Of a stretch of DNA of 64,000 nucleotides, positions 52,412-60,210 are shown piece after piece (within the stretch, counting starts at the first letter, position 1; each line of letters starts with the position of its first letter). This DNA comes from Daejeonella lutea (GTDB lineage Bacteria; Bacteroidota; Bacteroidia; Sphingobacteriales; Sphingobacteriaceae). Made by a program: the position numbers and the translations under genes. The stretch is taken from the NCBI RefSeq assembly GCF_900168015.1, contig NZ_FUYR01000002.1, forward strand, positions 62,001 through 126,000, in the 5' to 3' direction. The notes below the pieces were generated by a model. The model was not told the DNA's origin. It saw only the letters and a program-made list of their open reading frames with translations, and searched no databases.

Positions 52412-53875
52412 ATGGATAGCAATCTGGTCATTTATAATACCCTCACACGAACTAAAGAAAAGTTCGAGCCCGTAAACCCGCCCTTAGTTGGCTTGTATGT
52501 TTGCGGGCCAACCGTTTATAGTGATGTCCATTTGGGTAATTGCCGGACCTTTGTTTCGTTTGACCTAATCTACCGCTACCTGATGCATTCGGGCTATAAA
52601 GTTCGTTATGTAAGAAACATTACCGATGCCGGTCACCTTGAGGGTGATATGGATGAGGGTGATGATAAATTTGCTAAGAAAGCGAAACTTGAGCAGTTGG
52701 AACCCATGGAAATTGTACAAAAATACACCATCGGTTTTCATGATGTGATGCGGCTTTTCAATTCTTTACCTCCGGGAATTGAACCCACCGCTACTGGTCA
52801 TATCATCGAGCAGATTGAGATGATAAAACAAATTCTTGCAAATGGATACGCTTACGAAGTAAACGGCACGGTTTATTTTGATGTCGAGAAATATTGCAAA
52901 GAATATAATTATACAATTCTGACTAACAGGCAACTTGATGATCTGCTTGAAAACACCCGTGAACTTGGCGGGCAGAATGAGAAACGCGGCAGGCTGGATT
53001 TTGCCCTTTGGATTAAAGCTAAACCCGAACATATTATGAGATGGCCTTCGCCCTGGGGAGTTGGCTTCCCGGGATGGCATATCGAATGTTCTGCAATGAG
53101 CAGTAAATATCTTGGTGATAGCTTCGATATCCACGGCGGAGGAATGGATCTGGCAGCTACGCACCACACGAATGAAATTGCACAGTCTCAAGCCTGTAAT
53201 CATGTACAGCCGGCAAAATATTGGATGCATACAAACATGCTTACCGTAAATGGTGCCAGAATGTCGAAATCGAAAGGCAACGGCTTTTTACCAGGCGAGT
53301 TATTTTCCGGCAACCACGAGTTGCTCAGCCGCGGATTCTCGCCAATGTCGGTCAGGTTCTTTATGCTTCAGGCTCACTACAGGAGTACTTTGGATTTTTC
53401 CAATGAAGCTCTTGAGGCATCTGATAAGGGTTTTAAGCGGCTTATGAATGCATATGGGCTTCTGGATAAATTGATTCCGTCAAGCCATTCGAGTATTGAG
53501 ATCGGTGAGCTTTCTAAACGTTGTTATGCTGCTATGGATGACGATTTCAACAGTCCGGTACTTATTGCAGAACTATTTGAAGCCGTCCATTTAATTAATA
53601 GCATTTATGATGGTAAAGCTTCGGCAACAAGCTCTGACATTGATGGCCTGAAAAAACTGATGAATGATTTTGTGCTGGACGTGCTTGGCTTAAAAGAGGA
53701 AAATCACCAGACGGATGATCTGGGCAAGCTCATGGATTTTATTATCGGCCTGCGCTCTGAAGCTAAGTCAAATAAGGACTACACTACATCTGATAAGATC
53801 CGGATTGGTTTGAATTCTCTTGGAATTCAATTAAAGGATAATAAGGAGAACGTGACGACCTGGAATAAAATTTAG
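52412..53875 (+). CDS. cysS: Cysteinyl-tRNA synthetase
   Basis: The 487-residue class I synthetase charges tRNA-Cys. The zinc ligand and binding site are in GLYVCGPTVYSDVHLGNCRT (HLGN is the HIGH motif). The second zinc site is WHIECSAMSSKYLG and HTNEIAQSQA. The KMSKS loop is ARMSKSKGNGF. The anticodon-binding C-terminal domain is complete. Length is normal. It appears to have its own promoter close to the start codon, and a perfect hairpin follows it. Confidence 0.98.
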   Translation: MDSNLVIYNTLTRTKEKFEPVNPPLVGLYVCGPTVYSDVHLGNCRTFVSFDLIYRYLMHSGYKVRYVRNITDAGHLEGDMDEGDDKFAKKAKLEQLEPMEIVQKYTIGFHDVMRLFNSLPPGIEPTATGHIIEQIEMIKQILANGYAYEVNGTVYFDVEKYCKEYNYTILTNRQLDDLLENTRELGGQNEKRGRLDFALWIKAKPEHIMRWPSPWGVGFPGWHIECSAMSSKYLGDSFDIHGGGMDLAATHHTNEIAQSQACNHVQPAKYWMHTNMLTVNGARMSKSKGNGFLPGELFSGNHELLSRGFSPMSVRFFMLQAHYRSTLDFSNEALEASDKGFKRLMNAYGLLDKLIPSSHSSIEIGELSKRCYAAMDDDFNSPVLIAELFEAVHLINSIYDGKASATSSDIDGLKKLMNDFVLDVLGLKEENHQTDDLGKLMDFIIGLRSEAKSNKDYTTSDKIRIGLNSLGIQLKDNKENVTTWNKI

Positions 53876-53889
53876 GTGAAAGAGGAAGG

Positions 53890-53922
53890 ATGAAAGGTGA
53901 AATATCTCCTTTCACCTTTCAT
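53890..53922. terminator. Perfect hairpin between converging cysS and hypothetical gene
   Basis: ATGAAAGGTGAAA at 53890-53902 pairs perfectly with TTTCACCTTTCAT at 53910-53922 (13 bp, 7-base loop). The arms are made of gaaaggtga words like other intergenic repeats in the window. It serves both converging genes. Confidence 0.75.
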
Positions 53923-54591
53923 TTACTTAATGCTATCATAATAAAGAACCACCTTTGCCAGATCTGTGTCGTCCTTAACATTAAGTTTATTATCCTGAAT
54001 ATATGACTCAAGCTTGTCGGAGTTTGGCAGGGCCGCTAGTAATGCTTTTTTGTCTTTCTTGAATTTTATCAACTGTCCGTTAACCACTACATAATAGGCA
54101 GGGGTTTCTACAATGGATTTGACTGCAGTTGAAGAGTTATACGCTCGGTGTTCCACGATATTCTTTTTGGGATCTTTTAATAGTATTGTACCTCCATCAT
54201 AAAGTACCTCATAAAAATATTTGTCAGAATTATTATCAGTAGCTTTAAAACCGCTTCTGAATATTCTAAAAGCATTGTTGTTGCCTATAATTTTAAACTC
54301 AGCGATCGGGTCGGCAAAACCGAGACTTTTCCCGGATTTATCCTGGAAGATCAATTCCCCGGTAACTTGATCATATTTTAAAGACATATCCTTGTAGCTG
54401 GATCCTGAAGCCATTTTTACAATTCCCAGCGACCAATTATCCAACAGATATGGGCTGCCTTTTACATCAGTATAAGTTTTTTCGAGAACCGTCTTTGCTC
54501 TGAAATCTTCAGTATACTGTGCAGACGCGAAATTTATATTTGTCGCGAAGAGGAAACAGAAAATAATGGACGAATAAAATAATTTTAACAT
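53923..54591 (-). CDS. Exported protein of unknown function
   Basis: I start at the ATG at 54591, giving a 222-residue protein with signal peptide MLKLFYSSIIFCFLFATNIN...ASA. The mature part is mostly beta strands (SYKDMSLKYDQVTGELIFQD, GFADPIAEFKIIG, YYVVVNGQLIKFKKDKKAL) and ends with a charged helix. I do not recognise the family. The DxxxSGELxFxD-like strands recall secreted Bacteroidota proteins of about 200 residues of unknown role. Confidence 0.7.
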   Translation of the reverse strand: MLKLFYSSIIFCFLFATNINFASAQYTEDFRAKTVLEKTYTDVKGSPYLLDNWSLGIVKMASGSSYKDMSLKYDQVTGELIFQDKSGKSLGFADPIAEFKIIGNNNAFRIFRSGFKATDNNSDKYFYEVLYDGGTILLKDPKKNIVEHRAYNSSTAVKSIVETPAYYVVVNGQLIKFKKDKKALLAALPNSDKLESYIQDNKLNVKDDTDLAKVVLYYDSIK

Positions 54592-54706
54592 CGAATTTTG
54601 TTTAAAAAGGTAAGTAGATAAATATACACCCACAAAGACTTAAACCCAAAAGATGACGTAATATTATGGCATCATTAATGTCTATGAGAATAAAATTTTG
54701 GAATAA

Positions 54707-55573
54707 ATGAAATCGTTCAATATTATAATTACCCTGGCGGTTATAATTACTACCAATTGTTTTGGACAAACCACTAATGGCAAGGTCAGCTCACTGGTGG
54801 CGGCAGAGAATTATTTTGCAGCAATAGTAAAGGAAGAAGGCCTGCGCGAAGGGTTTCTTAAAGTATCAGATAGAGAAACAGTCGTCTTCAGACCCAGTCC
54901 TGTAAAAGCCGAAGAGTTCTACGATAAAAAACAGATCGACCCGGGAGTACTTAGCTGGGAACCTGCTTTTGCCAGAATTTCCAGAAGTGGTACCTGGGGA
55001 TTTACCACAGGGCCATATGTGTATACGACCAATACTGATGGGTCAAAATCATACGGGCAATATTTCTCAGTCTGGCGTGCTAATAACAAAGGCGTGTGGA
55101 AACTTGCACTGGACATTGGAACCCCACATTCCAAACCTTCCAAAGAGCCAAATCTCGATTTCACTGACCCGGAGAATGTGAGATTTTTCCGTCAAATTTC
55201 ACCAACCAGGTTAAAACAGCGTGAGGATATGATTATGGCATCCGATAAACTCCTCGCAAGTGCCCTTAAAAAAAGCACTGTCCTGGGCTATGATACCTTC
55301 CTTGGCGATGATGCCCGTCTAATTTTCCCGGGTGTCGAACCGATCGTTGGAAAAGAAAATATCACCAAGTTTTTGATAGAAAAAAACGTAAATATTTTTA
55401 GTGAGCCAATTGATGCCGACCGCTCTATTGGAAGTGACCTCGCTTATAGCTATGGGTCTGCGCAGGTTACCCAGAATGATAAAACTTCTAAATATAACTA
55501 TGTAAGAGTGTGGGAGTCGCAGGAAGGATTTAAATGGAATATTATATTGGAGTTATTTTCACCGGCTGAATGA
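54707..55573 (+). CDS. Exported SnoaL/DUF4440-like (NTF2-fold) protein
   Basis: This 288-residue protein has a signal peptide (to about CFGQ) and two NTF2-like halves. The first half has AAENYFAAIVKEEGLREGFL and TWGFTTGPYVYTTNTDGSKSYGQYFSVWRANNKGVWKL. The second has RLIFPGVEPIVGKENITKFL and SDLAYSYGSAQVTQNDKTSKYNYVRVWESQEGFKWNI. The W-x2-G-WK strand pattern matches DUF4440. Such proteins may bind small ligands or act as enzymes; no catalytic residues can be named here. Confidence 0.8.
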   Translation: MKSFNIIITLAVIITTNCFGQTTNGKVSSLVAAENYFAAIVKEEGLREGFLKVSDRETVVFRPSPVKAEEFYDKKQIDPGVLSWEPAFARISRSGTWGFTTGPYVYTTNTDGSKSYGQYFSVWRANNKGVWKLALDIGTPHSKPSKEPNLDFTDPENVRFFRQISPTRLKQREDMIMASDKLLASALKKSTVLGYDTFLGDDARLIFPGVEPIVGKENITKFLIEKNVNIFSEPIDADRSIGSDLAYSYGSAQVTQNDKTSKYNYVRVWESQEGFKWNIILELFSPAE

Positions 55574-55669
55574 AACTAAGTTTTAAGTCGTAGGTTGTAA
55601 GTCTCTTTCATTGCGCCAGAAGTGTTACATTAGTACATCTCAATTCTCAACTTACAATTTGAAACTCCT

Positions 55670-55984
55670 ATGAGCAGCCCCAAAAACTACCGAAACCTCC
55701 TTGAAGCCGTCGACGGATTACGCAGCAGAGGATACGATTACGATTTTAACTATGAGAATGCCTGCCTTTTCTGCGATAAGATTGGCGAGAAATTTACTGC
55801 CAGCGATCTTAAAATAACCGAATATTACCGCTTCGAGGGAATGAGCGATCCGGAAGATAACTCAGTCATCTATGCAATTGAAAGCAAGGATGGGCACAAG
55901 GGTATTATGATCGATGCGTACGGTCCTTATGCCGACGAACATAAAAACGCTTTTATTTCGAATATAGAAGTCGTAGAAAACTAA
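55670..55984 (+). CDS. Small conserved cytoplasmic protein (104 aa), unknown function
   Basis: The protein begins MSSPKNYRNLLEAVDGLRSRGY and has an alpha-beta layout: helix, YDYDFNYENACLFC, a middle helix, RFEGMSDPEDNSVIYAIESKDGHKGIMIDAYGPYADE, ending with a strand. I have seen close relatives in Sphingobacteriaceae annotated as phosphoribosylpyrophosphate synthetase. That name cannot be right for a 104-residue protein without the PRPP motif, so I leave it unnamed. There are no signal peptide or neighbours of informative function. Confidence 0.75.
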   Translation: MSSPKNYRNLLEAVDGLRSRGYDYDFNYENACLFCDKIGEKFTASDLKITEYYRFEGMSDPEDNSVIYAIESKDGHKGIMIDAYGPYADEHKNAFISNIEVVEN

Positions 55985-56075
55985 TGGAGTTTTGATATGC
56001 GTTTGCACACCGCCTATCGCATCCTAAGCTTATCCGGTCTTTATTCGGGCGTAAGGTAACACACACTACGTATAA

Positions 56076-57041
56076 CTAAAGAAGGTTACTAATAAGCTTT
56101 TCTGTACTTATCCCTTCAGCTTCAGCTTTATAATTACGGACTATCCTGTGCCGTAGAATGGACTCTGCAACTGCCTTTACATCCTCTTTGTCCGGGGAAT
56201 ATTTACCAGTGATCGCTGCATGACATTTTGCACCAAGAACCAGGAACTGAGACGCTCTGGGACCTGCGCCCCAGCTTAAAAACTTATTTACATCATCGGT
56301 AGCTGAGCTTGTTCCGGGCCGTGTTTTTGCAGCTAGCGAGACCGCGTATTCAAGGACATGATCAGTGATTGGGATATTCCTCACCAATTGCTGGAAATAG
56401 CTTATCTCCGACGAATTCAATACTTTCTTCAATGATACATCACGGTTTGCTGTCGTATTTTTGACAACCTGTAACTCCTGCTCAAATGTAGGATATGTTA
56501 GCGATACATTAAACATAAAACGGTCCAGTTGTGCCTCAGGCAGGGGATATGTTCCTTCCTGTTCAATTGGGTTTTGTGTTGCGAGGACGAAAAATGGCTG
56601 TGGAAGTTTATGAGTTTTACCGCCTACAGTTACTACTTTCTCCTGCATGGCTTCAAGTAAAGCTGCCTGCGTTTTAGGTGGTGTACGGTTTATCTCATCA
56701 GCAAGAATAATGTTTGAAAACACCGGGCCTTTAATAAATTTGAAAGACCTGTCTTCACCGAGTATCTCAGATCCGATAATGTCTGATGGCATCAGATCGG
56801 GTGTAAACTGAATTCGATTGTAGCTTAAATCAAGCACCTGGGCAACTGTTTGCACCAGGAGTGTCTTTGCCAACCCCGGCACACCTACAAGCAGGCAGTG
56901 TCCATTGCTAAATATCGAAATTAGTACTGACTTAACAACCTCGTCCTGTCCGACAATAACCTGTGCGATTTCGTCTCTGATTTCTTTATAGGAACTATGT
57001 AATGCATCTACGGCTTCTACATCGGTTGCGTAAGTCTTCAT
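56076..57041 (-). CDS. MoxR-family AAA+ ATPase
   Basis: The 321-residue protein has Walker A GVPGLAKTLLVQT at about residues 54-66, Walker B ILADEINRTPPKTQAALLEAMQEK, sensor 1 FVLATQNPIEQEGTYPLPEAQLDRF, and a C-terminal lid with sensor 2 region GPRASQFLVLGAKCHAAITG. MoxR proteins act as chaperones for assembly of metal or complex enzymes and often pair with DUF58 and von Willebrand factor proteins. Here it lies 4 bases downstream of a SurA-like gene instead, and no DUF58 gene follows in the window. Confidence 0.94.
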   Translation of the reverse strand: MKTYATDVEAVDALHSSYKEIRDEIAQVIVGQDEVVKSVLISIFSNGHCLLVGVPGLAKTLLVQTVAQVLDLSYNRIQFTPDLMPSDIIGSEILGEDRSFKFIKGPVFSNIILADEINRTPPKTQAALLEAMQEKVVTVGGKTHKLPQPFFVLATQNPIEQEGTYPLPEAQLDRFMFNVSLTYPTFEQELQVVKNTTANRDVSLKKVLNSSEISYFQQLVRNIPITDHVLEYAVSLAAKTRPGTSSATDDVNKFLSWGAGPRASQFLVLGAKCHAAITGKYSPDKEDVKAVAESILRHRIVRNYKAEAEGISTEKLISNLL

Positions 57042-57045
57042 TCTG

Positions 57046-58422
57046 TCAATTTTGAGCTGTGGTCCATGTGGATATTTCGGGGCAGGTTTGAAACTCGGAA
57101 TCTATTTTAATATATGTGATCTTTCTCCGCTTTTCGAACCACTCGCTTATTGTACGATTTGTTTTGTCTTCAAAAGCCACCTCTTTAATTTTCGGGAAAT
57201 CCTGGTCAAGGTTTGCCTGATGCGGACCCGTTTTCGATTTTAGTAAAAGAAACCGATATCCTTGCCTTCCATCAGCGGCCGTAAATAATACGGGTTGAGA
57301 AATTGACCCGGCTTTCATTGTATCAATTGTCAGAAAAATTGCAGGATCCAGTTTATCTGTAGGTATAAAAGTTGTACGACTCTGAACATTTTCTGCGTTC
57401 AGCATCATTCCCCCATTATATTTTGTATCGTTATTGTCTGAATACAATGATGCAGCAGTACCGAAATCCACGGCCTTTTTAACTACACTATTGTAAACAC
57501 TATCGATATGAACTTTAGCACGGTCGAGACTTGCCTGAACCGGTTCAGTTTTGATCAGGATATGACGTACGCGCACCTGCTCTCCACGTCGTTCGATTAA
57601 TTGCAGAACATGGAACCCAAATTCAGTTTCAATAACCTGCGATAGTTCTCCAGGTTTTAATTTGAAAGCTGTCGCTGCAAATTCCTTTACCAAACTGCCC
57701 CTATCCATAAATCCAAGGTCGCCGCCTTCTGCTGCTGATCCCGGGTCTTGAGAATACAAACGGGCGAGCGTTGAAAAATCTTCACCACCCTTCACTCGAA
57801 GCCTCAAAGCTTCTGCTTTATCGCGAAAGGCTTCCTTCTCCAGTTTATTCATTTTTGGATACACAACAACTTCACCAATCTCAACCTCGGTATTGAAAAA
57901 GGGAAGACTGTCTTTAGGAATCGCATCAAAATAGCGCTTAACCTCCAATGGCGTTACAGCCACGTTTTCTGTGATCTTTGCCTGCATTTTGTTTGCAATA
58001 AGCATCTCCTTAATATCCGGCCTAATCTCATCTTTATATTGAATAAGCGAACGGTTCAGGAATTGCTCCAAGCGCTCCTGTCCACCAGCCCGGGCGATGC
58101 TGCTACGCAAACGGCGATCAATCTCATTATCTACATCATCTTCAGTAACGGCGATCGAGTCAATGATTGCCTGCTGACCAAGGATTTTCTGCGAAATTAA
58201 TCCCTGCAGAATTTCACATCGCACATTTGGATTGTCCGGATTTCCCTGTGACAGGTATTGGGCATATTGCATATCAATTTCTGACTGCAAAATAATTGAG
58301 CTACCGATAACAGCTACAACTTTATCTAATGATTTTTTGGTACTCGGCGAGGTGGTTTGCGCGTCAACCTGCGCGAGGCTAATAAACAGTAATCCAACTA
58401 TTATCCCTAAGGTCTTTCTCAT
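57046..58422 (-). CDS. SurA-like periplasmic peptidyl-prolyl isomerase with two parvulin domains
   Basis: This 458-residue protein starts at the ATG at 58422 (MRKTLGIIVGLLFISLAQVDAQ, a clear signal peptide); a start 15 bases upstream is possible. A SurA N-terminal region (KVVAVIGSSIILQSEIDMQYAQ, ILGQQAIIDSIAVTEDDVDNE) precedes two parvulin domains. The first includes FSTLARLYSQDPGSAAEGGDLGF and GELSQVIETEFGFHVLQLIERRGE; the second includes VRHILIKTEPVQ and FGTAASLYSDNNDTKYNGGMM. SurA chaperones outer-membrane proteins. It is the first gene of a pair with MoxR. Confidence 0.9.
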   Translation of the reverse strand: MRKTLGIIVGLLFISLAQVDAQTTSPSTKKSLDKVVAVIGSSIILQSEIDMQYAQYLSQGNPDNPNVRCEILQGLISQKILGQQAIIDSIAVTEDDVDNEIDRRLRSSIARAGGQERLEQFLNRSLIQYKDEIRPDIKEMLIANKMQAKITENVAVTPLEVKRYFDAIPKDSLPFFNTEVEIGEVVVYPKMNKLEKEAFRDKAEALRLRVKGGEDFSTLARLYSQDPGSAAEGGDLGFMDRGSLVKEFAATAFKLKPGELSQVIETEFGFHVLQLIERRGEQVRVRHILIKTEPVQASLDRAKVHIDSVYNSVVKKAVDFGTAASLYSDNNDTKYNGGMMLNAENVQSRTTFIPTDKLDPAIFLTIDTMKAGSISQPVLFTAADGRQGYRFLLLKSKTGPHQANLDQDFPKIKEVAFEDKTNRTISEWFEKRRKITYIKIDSEFQTCPEISTWTTAQN

Positions 58423-58437
58423 TTCTAGTATTCTCAT

Positions 58438-58876
58438 TCTCTTAAAGCAGAGTTATTCTGCGTATTTATTCGTTAGGTTGCCAGTTTTCCGTTGCCAGTT
58501 CAAAGTCTGAAAGACTAATCGATTAGCCTGAAAACTATTAACTGACAAGGTGCTGCCCTTGTTAACCCGTTCAAAAACAATAGCCAGCCCAGGGGACCAG
58601 CTCACGGATCAATTCCGCAAAATTATCAGATAATATTCATTAATCAATGATTTAAAAAAATAGGCCAATTTCCGGCGTATTTGATTTCATAGCTAACGTT
58701 TAATTCTGTCGAGATGATATCCCAATATAAATAATCAGAAAGGGTTTTTTAGTACCAGAACGGAATTGTTACTATGCAACGGTCACCGATTGTTTATCAT
58801 TTTACTGAATCGCCTCTAAGGTAACCTTTTCAAAAATAAGCGTGTCCCATTTAACTAATTTTAACAGATGCTTTGT
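58438..58876. other. Intergenic stretch, nothing recognised
   Basis: Between the SurA-like gene and the next promoter there is no convincing gene on either strand. TTGCCAGTTTTCCGTTGCCAGTT near 58478-58500 is a short direct repeat. Confidence 0.45.
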
Positions 58877-58884
58877 TAAGTTTG
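58877..58884 (+). promoter_or_regulatory. -7 promoter box of the hypothetical-rdgB pair
   Basis: TAAGTTTGCA matches the TAnnTTTGCA form and lies 28 bases before the ATG at 58913. Confidence 0.5.
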
Positions 58885-58912
58885 CAGCAGACCTGAAATA
58901 CGCTATAGAAAG

Positions 58913-59470
58913 ATGGGAAAGCTGATCACTCATAACGCAAATGCGCTGCGATTTCTGATGACCGAAGATATTTATGATCTCGGCGATGCTTTAGATTCTG
59001 CTACTCCACAGCCGGCTCCTATCACAATTTTAACCAATGAAGATAGAAAGTTACCTTTGGTGGAAGATATCCCGGCAGAAATGAAGCCTTTAAGCTTCGA
59101 TTATCTGGGCGAGAACAACAGGTATTTCCTCGTTATCGTTGATGATAAAACTCATCCAAGCCTCAACTCAACACACAAAGAGATGCTCATGAAGATCATG
59201 GCGGCTAAAAAGCTTGAACTTAGGGATCTTGCTATACTTAACTTCGCGAAGTACCCGAATTCAACATTCAGCGACCTCAAAGATTTTTTCAGCTGTAACA
59301 GAATTACTCTTTTTGGAATAGATCCTCAAAGGCTAGGATTACCAGCAATTGGCGCAAACCAACCCGCTAGGCATGAGGATGTTAAAGTCTTGGCGACCTT
59401 CGGACTTGAAGAGATGAGCAGTAATACGGATAAGAAAAGAGAATTCTGGAACGTAATGAAAGATTTTTGA
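58913..59470 (+). CDS. Conserved hypothetical protein upstream of rdgB (185 aa)
   Basis: The protein is cytoplasmic with an alpha-beta pattern: ANALRFLMTEDIYDLGDAL, ITILTNEDRKLPLVEDIP, YFLVIVDDKTHPSLNSTHKEMLMKIMAAKKL, LRDLAILNF, NRITLFGIDPQRLGLP and a final NVMKDF. The family is not one I can name. Size and the order of strands recall the small clamp-loader psi subunit (HolD), but no single motif proves this. Its stop codon overlaps the rdgB start (TGATG), so the two are translationally coupled. Confidence 0.75.
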   Translation: MGKLITHNANALRFLMTEDIYDLGDALDSATPQPAPITILTNEDRKLPLVEDIPAEMKPLSFDYLGENNRYFLVIVDDKTHPSLNSTHKEMLMKIMAAKKLELRDLAILNFAKYPNSTFSDLKDFFSCNRITLFGIDPQRLGLPAIGANQPARHEDVKVLATFGLEEMSSNTDKKREFWNVMKDF

Positions 59471-60039
59471 TGGAATTGGTGTTTGCAAGTAATAATCAGC
59501 ATAAAGTGGATGAGATCCAGGCAATTGCCGGGAATCAATTTATTCTAAAAAGCCTGAACGATATTTCTTGCTTCGACGATATCCCCGAAACAGGGCGGAC
59601 ATTTGAAGCTAATGCCGGGCAAAAGAGCCGCTTTATTTATAATCGTTACCATGTGAATTGTTTTGGCGATGACTCGGGACTGGAAATAGACAAACTTAAT
59701 GGCGAACCTGGTGTGGACTCAGCACACTATTCAGGAAGCCGGGATTTCGGTAAAAACATGGATCTGGTACTTTCAAAGCTAGGGAATACCCCCAATCGAA
59801 GCGCAAGATTCAGGACAGTAATATCACTGATTCTGAATGGCAAAGAACATCTTTTTGAAGGTGCAATCGAAGGCCATATCACTACCTCAATTTCCGGATC
59901 GAAGGGATTTGGTTATGACCCCATTTTTATCCCTAATAATTATGATGTCACATTTGCAGAAATGGATGCTGCAGAGAAGAATCGTATAAGCCATCGGGCG
60001 ATAGCAGTGAAGAAGATGATTGATTTTCTGAGCAGCTAA
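59470..60039 (+). CDS. rdgB: XTP/dITP diphosphatase (RdgB/HAM1 family)
   Basis: The 189-residue protein begins MELVFASNNQHKVDEIQAI at the ATG at 59470, coupled with the stop of the preceding gene; a TTG one codon earlier is not needed. Conserved motifs are FGDDSGLEIDKLNGEPGVDSAHYSG, FEGAIEGHI and GFGYDPIFIPNNYDVTFAEM. It hydrolyses ITP, XTP and their deoxy forms to keep deaminated purines out of nucleic acids. Length is normal. Confidence 0.96.
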   Translation: MELVFASNNQHKVDEIQAIAGNQFILKSLNDISCFDDIPETGRTFEANAGQKSRFIYNRYHVNCFGDDSGLEIDKLNGEPGVDSAHYSGSRDFGKNMDLVLSKLGNTPNRSARFRTVISLILNGKEHLFEGAIEGHITTSISGSKGFGYDPIFIPNNYDVTFAEMDAAEKNRISHRAIAVKKMIDFLSS

Positions 60040-60042
60040 ATG

Positions 60043-60120
60043 CCGAGATTGCTTCATCAAAGCATTTCGCAATCACATGCGGGCAAATTGTCATTGTGAA
60101 TGAACCGCGGCAATTCCCTC
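60043..60120. repeat. Decayed inverted-repeat element (gagattgcttc...gcaatcaca type)
   Basis: GAGATTGCTTC...TCGCAATCACA on the left and TTGTCATTGTGA...CGGCAATTCC on the right resemble a common non-coding dispersed element that reads GAGATTGCTTCG...CGCAATGACA in many genomes, here with many mismatches. Confidence 0.4.
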
Positions 60121-60210
60121 GAAGAATGCGTCGTAGGAATTTCATACAACAAAAATTACACACGATACAATTGCGAGGCTGCAACTCTGCAGAATAGCGA
60201 AGCGGGCAAT

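Noticed and set aside
55670-55984. Phosphoribosylpyrophosphate synthetase
   Set aside because: Relatives carry this name, but the 104-residue protein lacks the PRPP-binding motif and is a third of the needed length.
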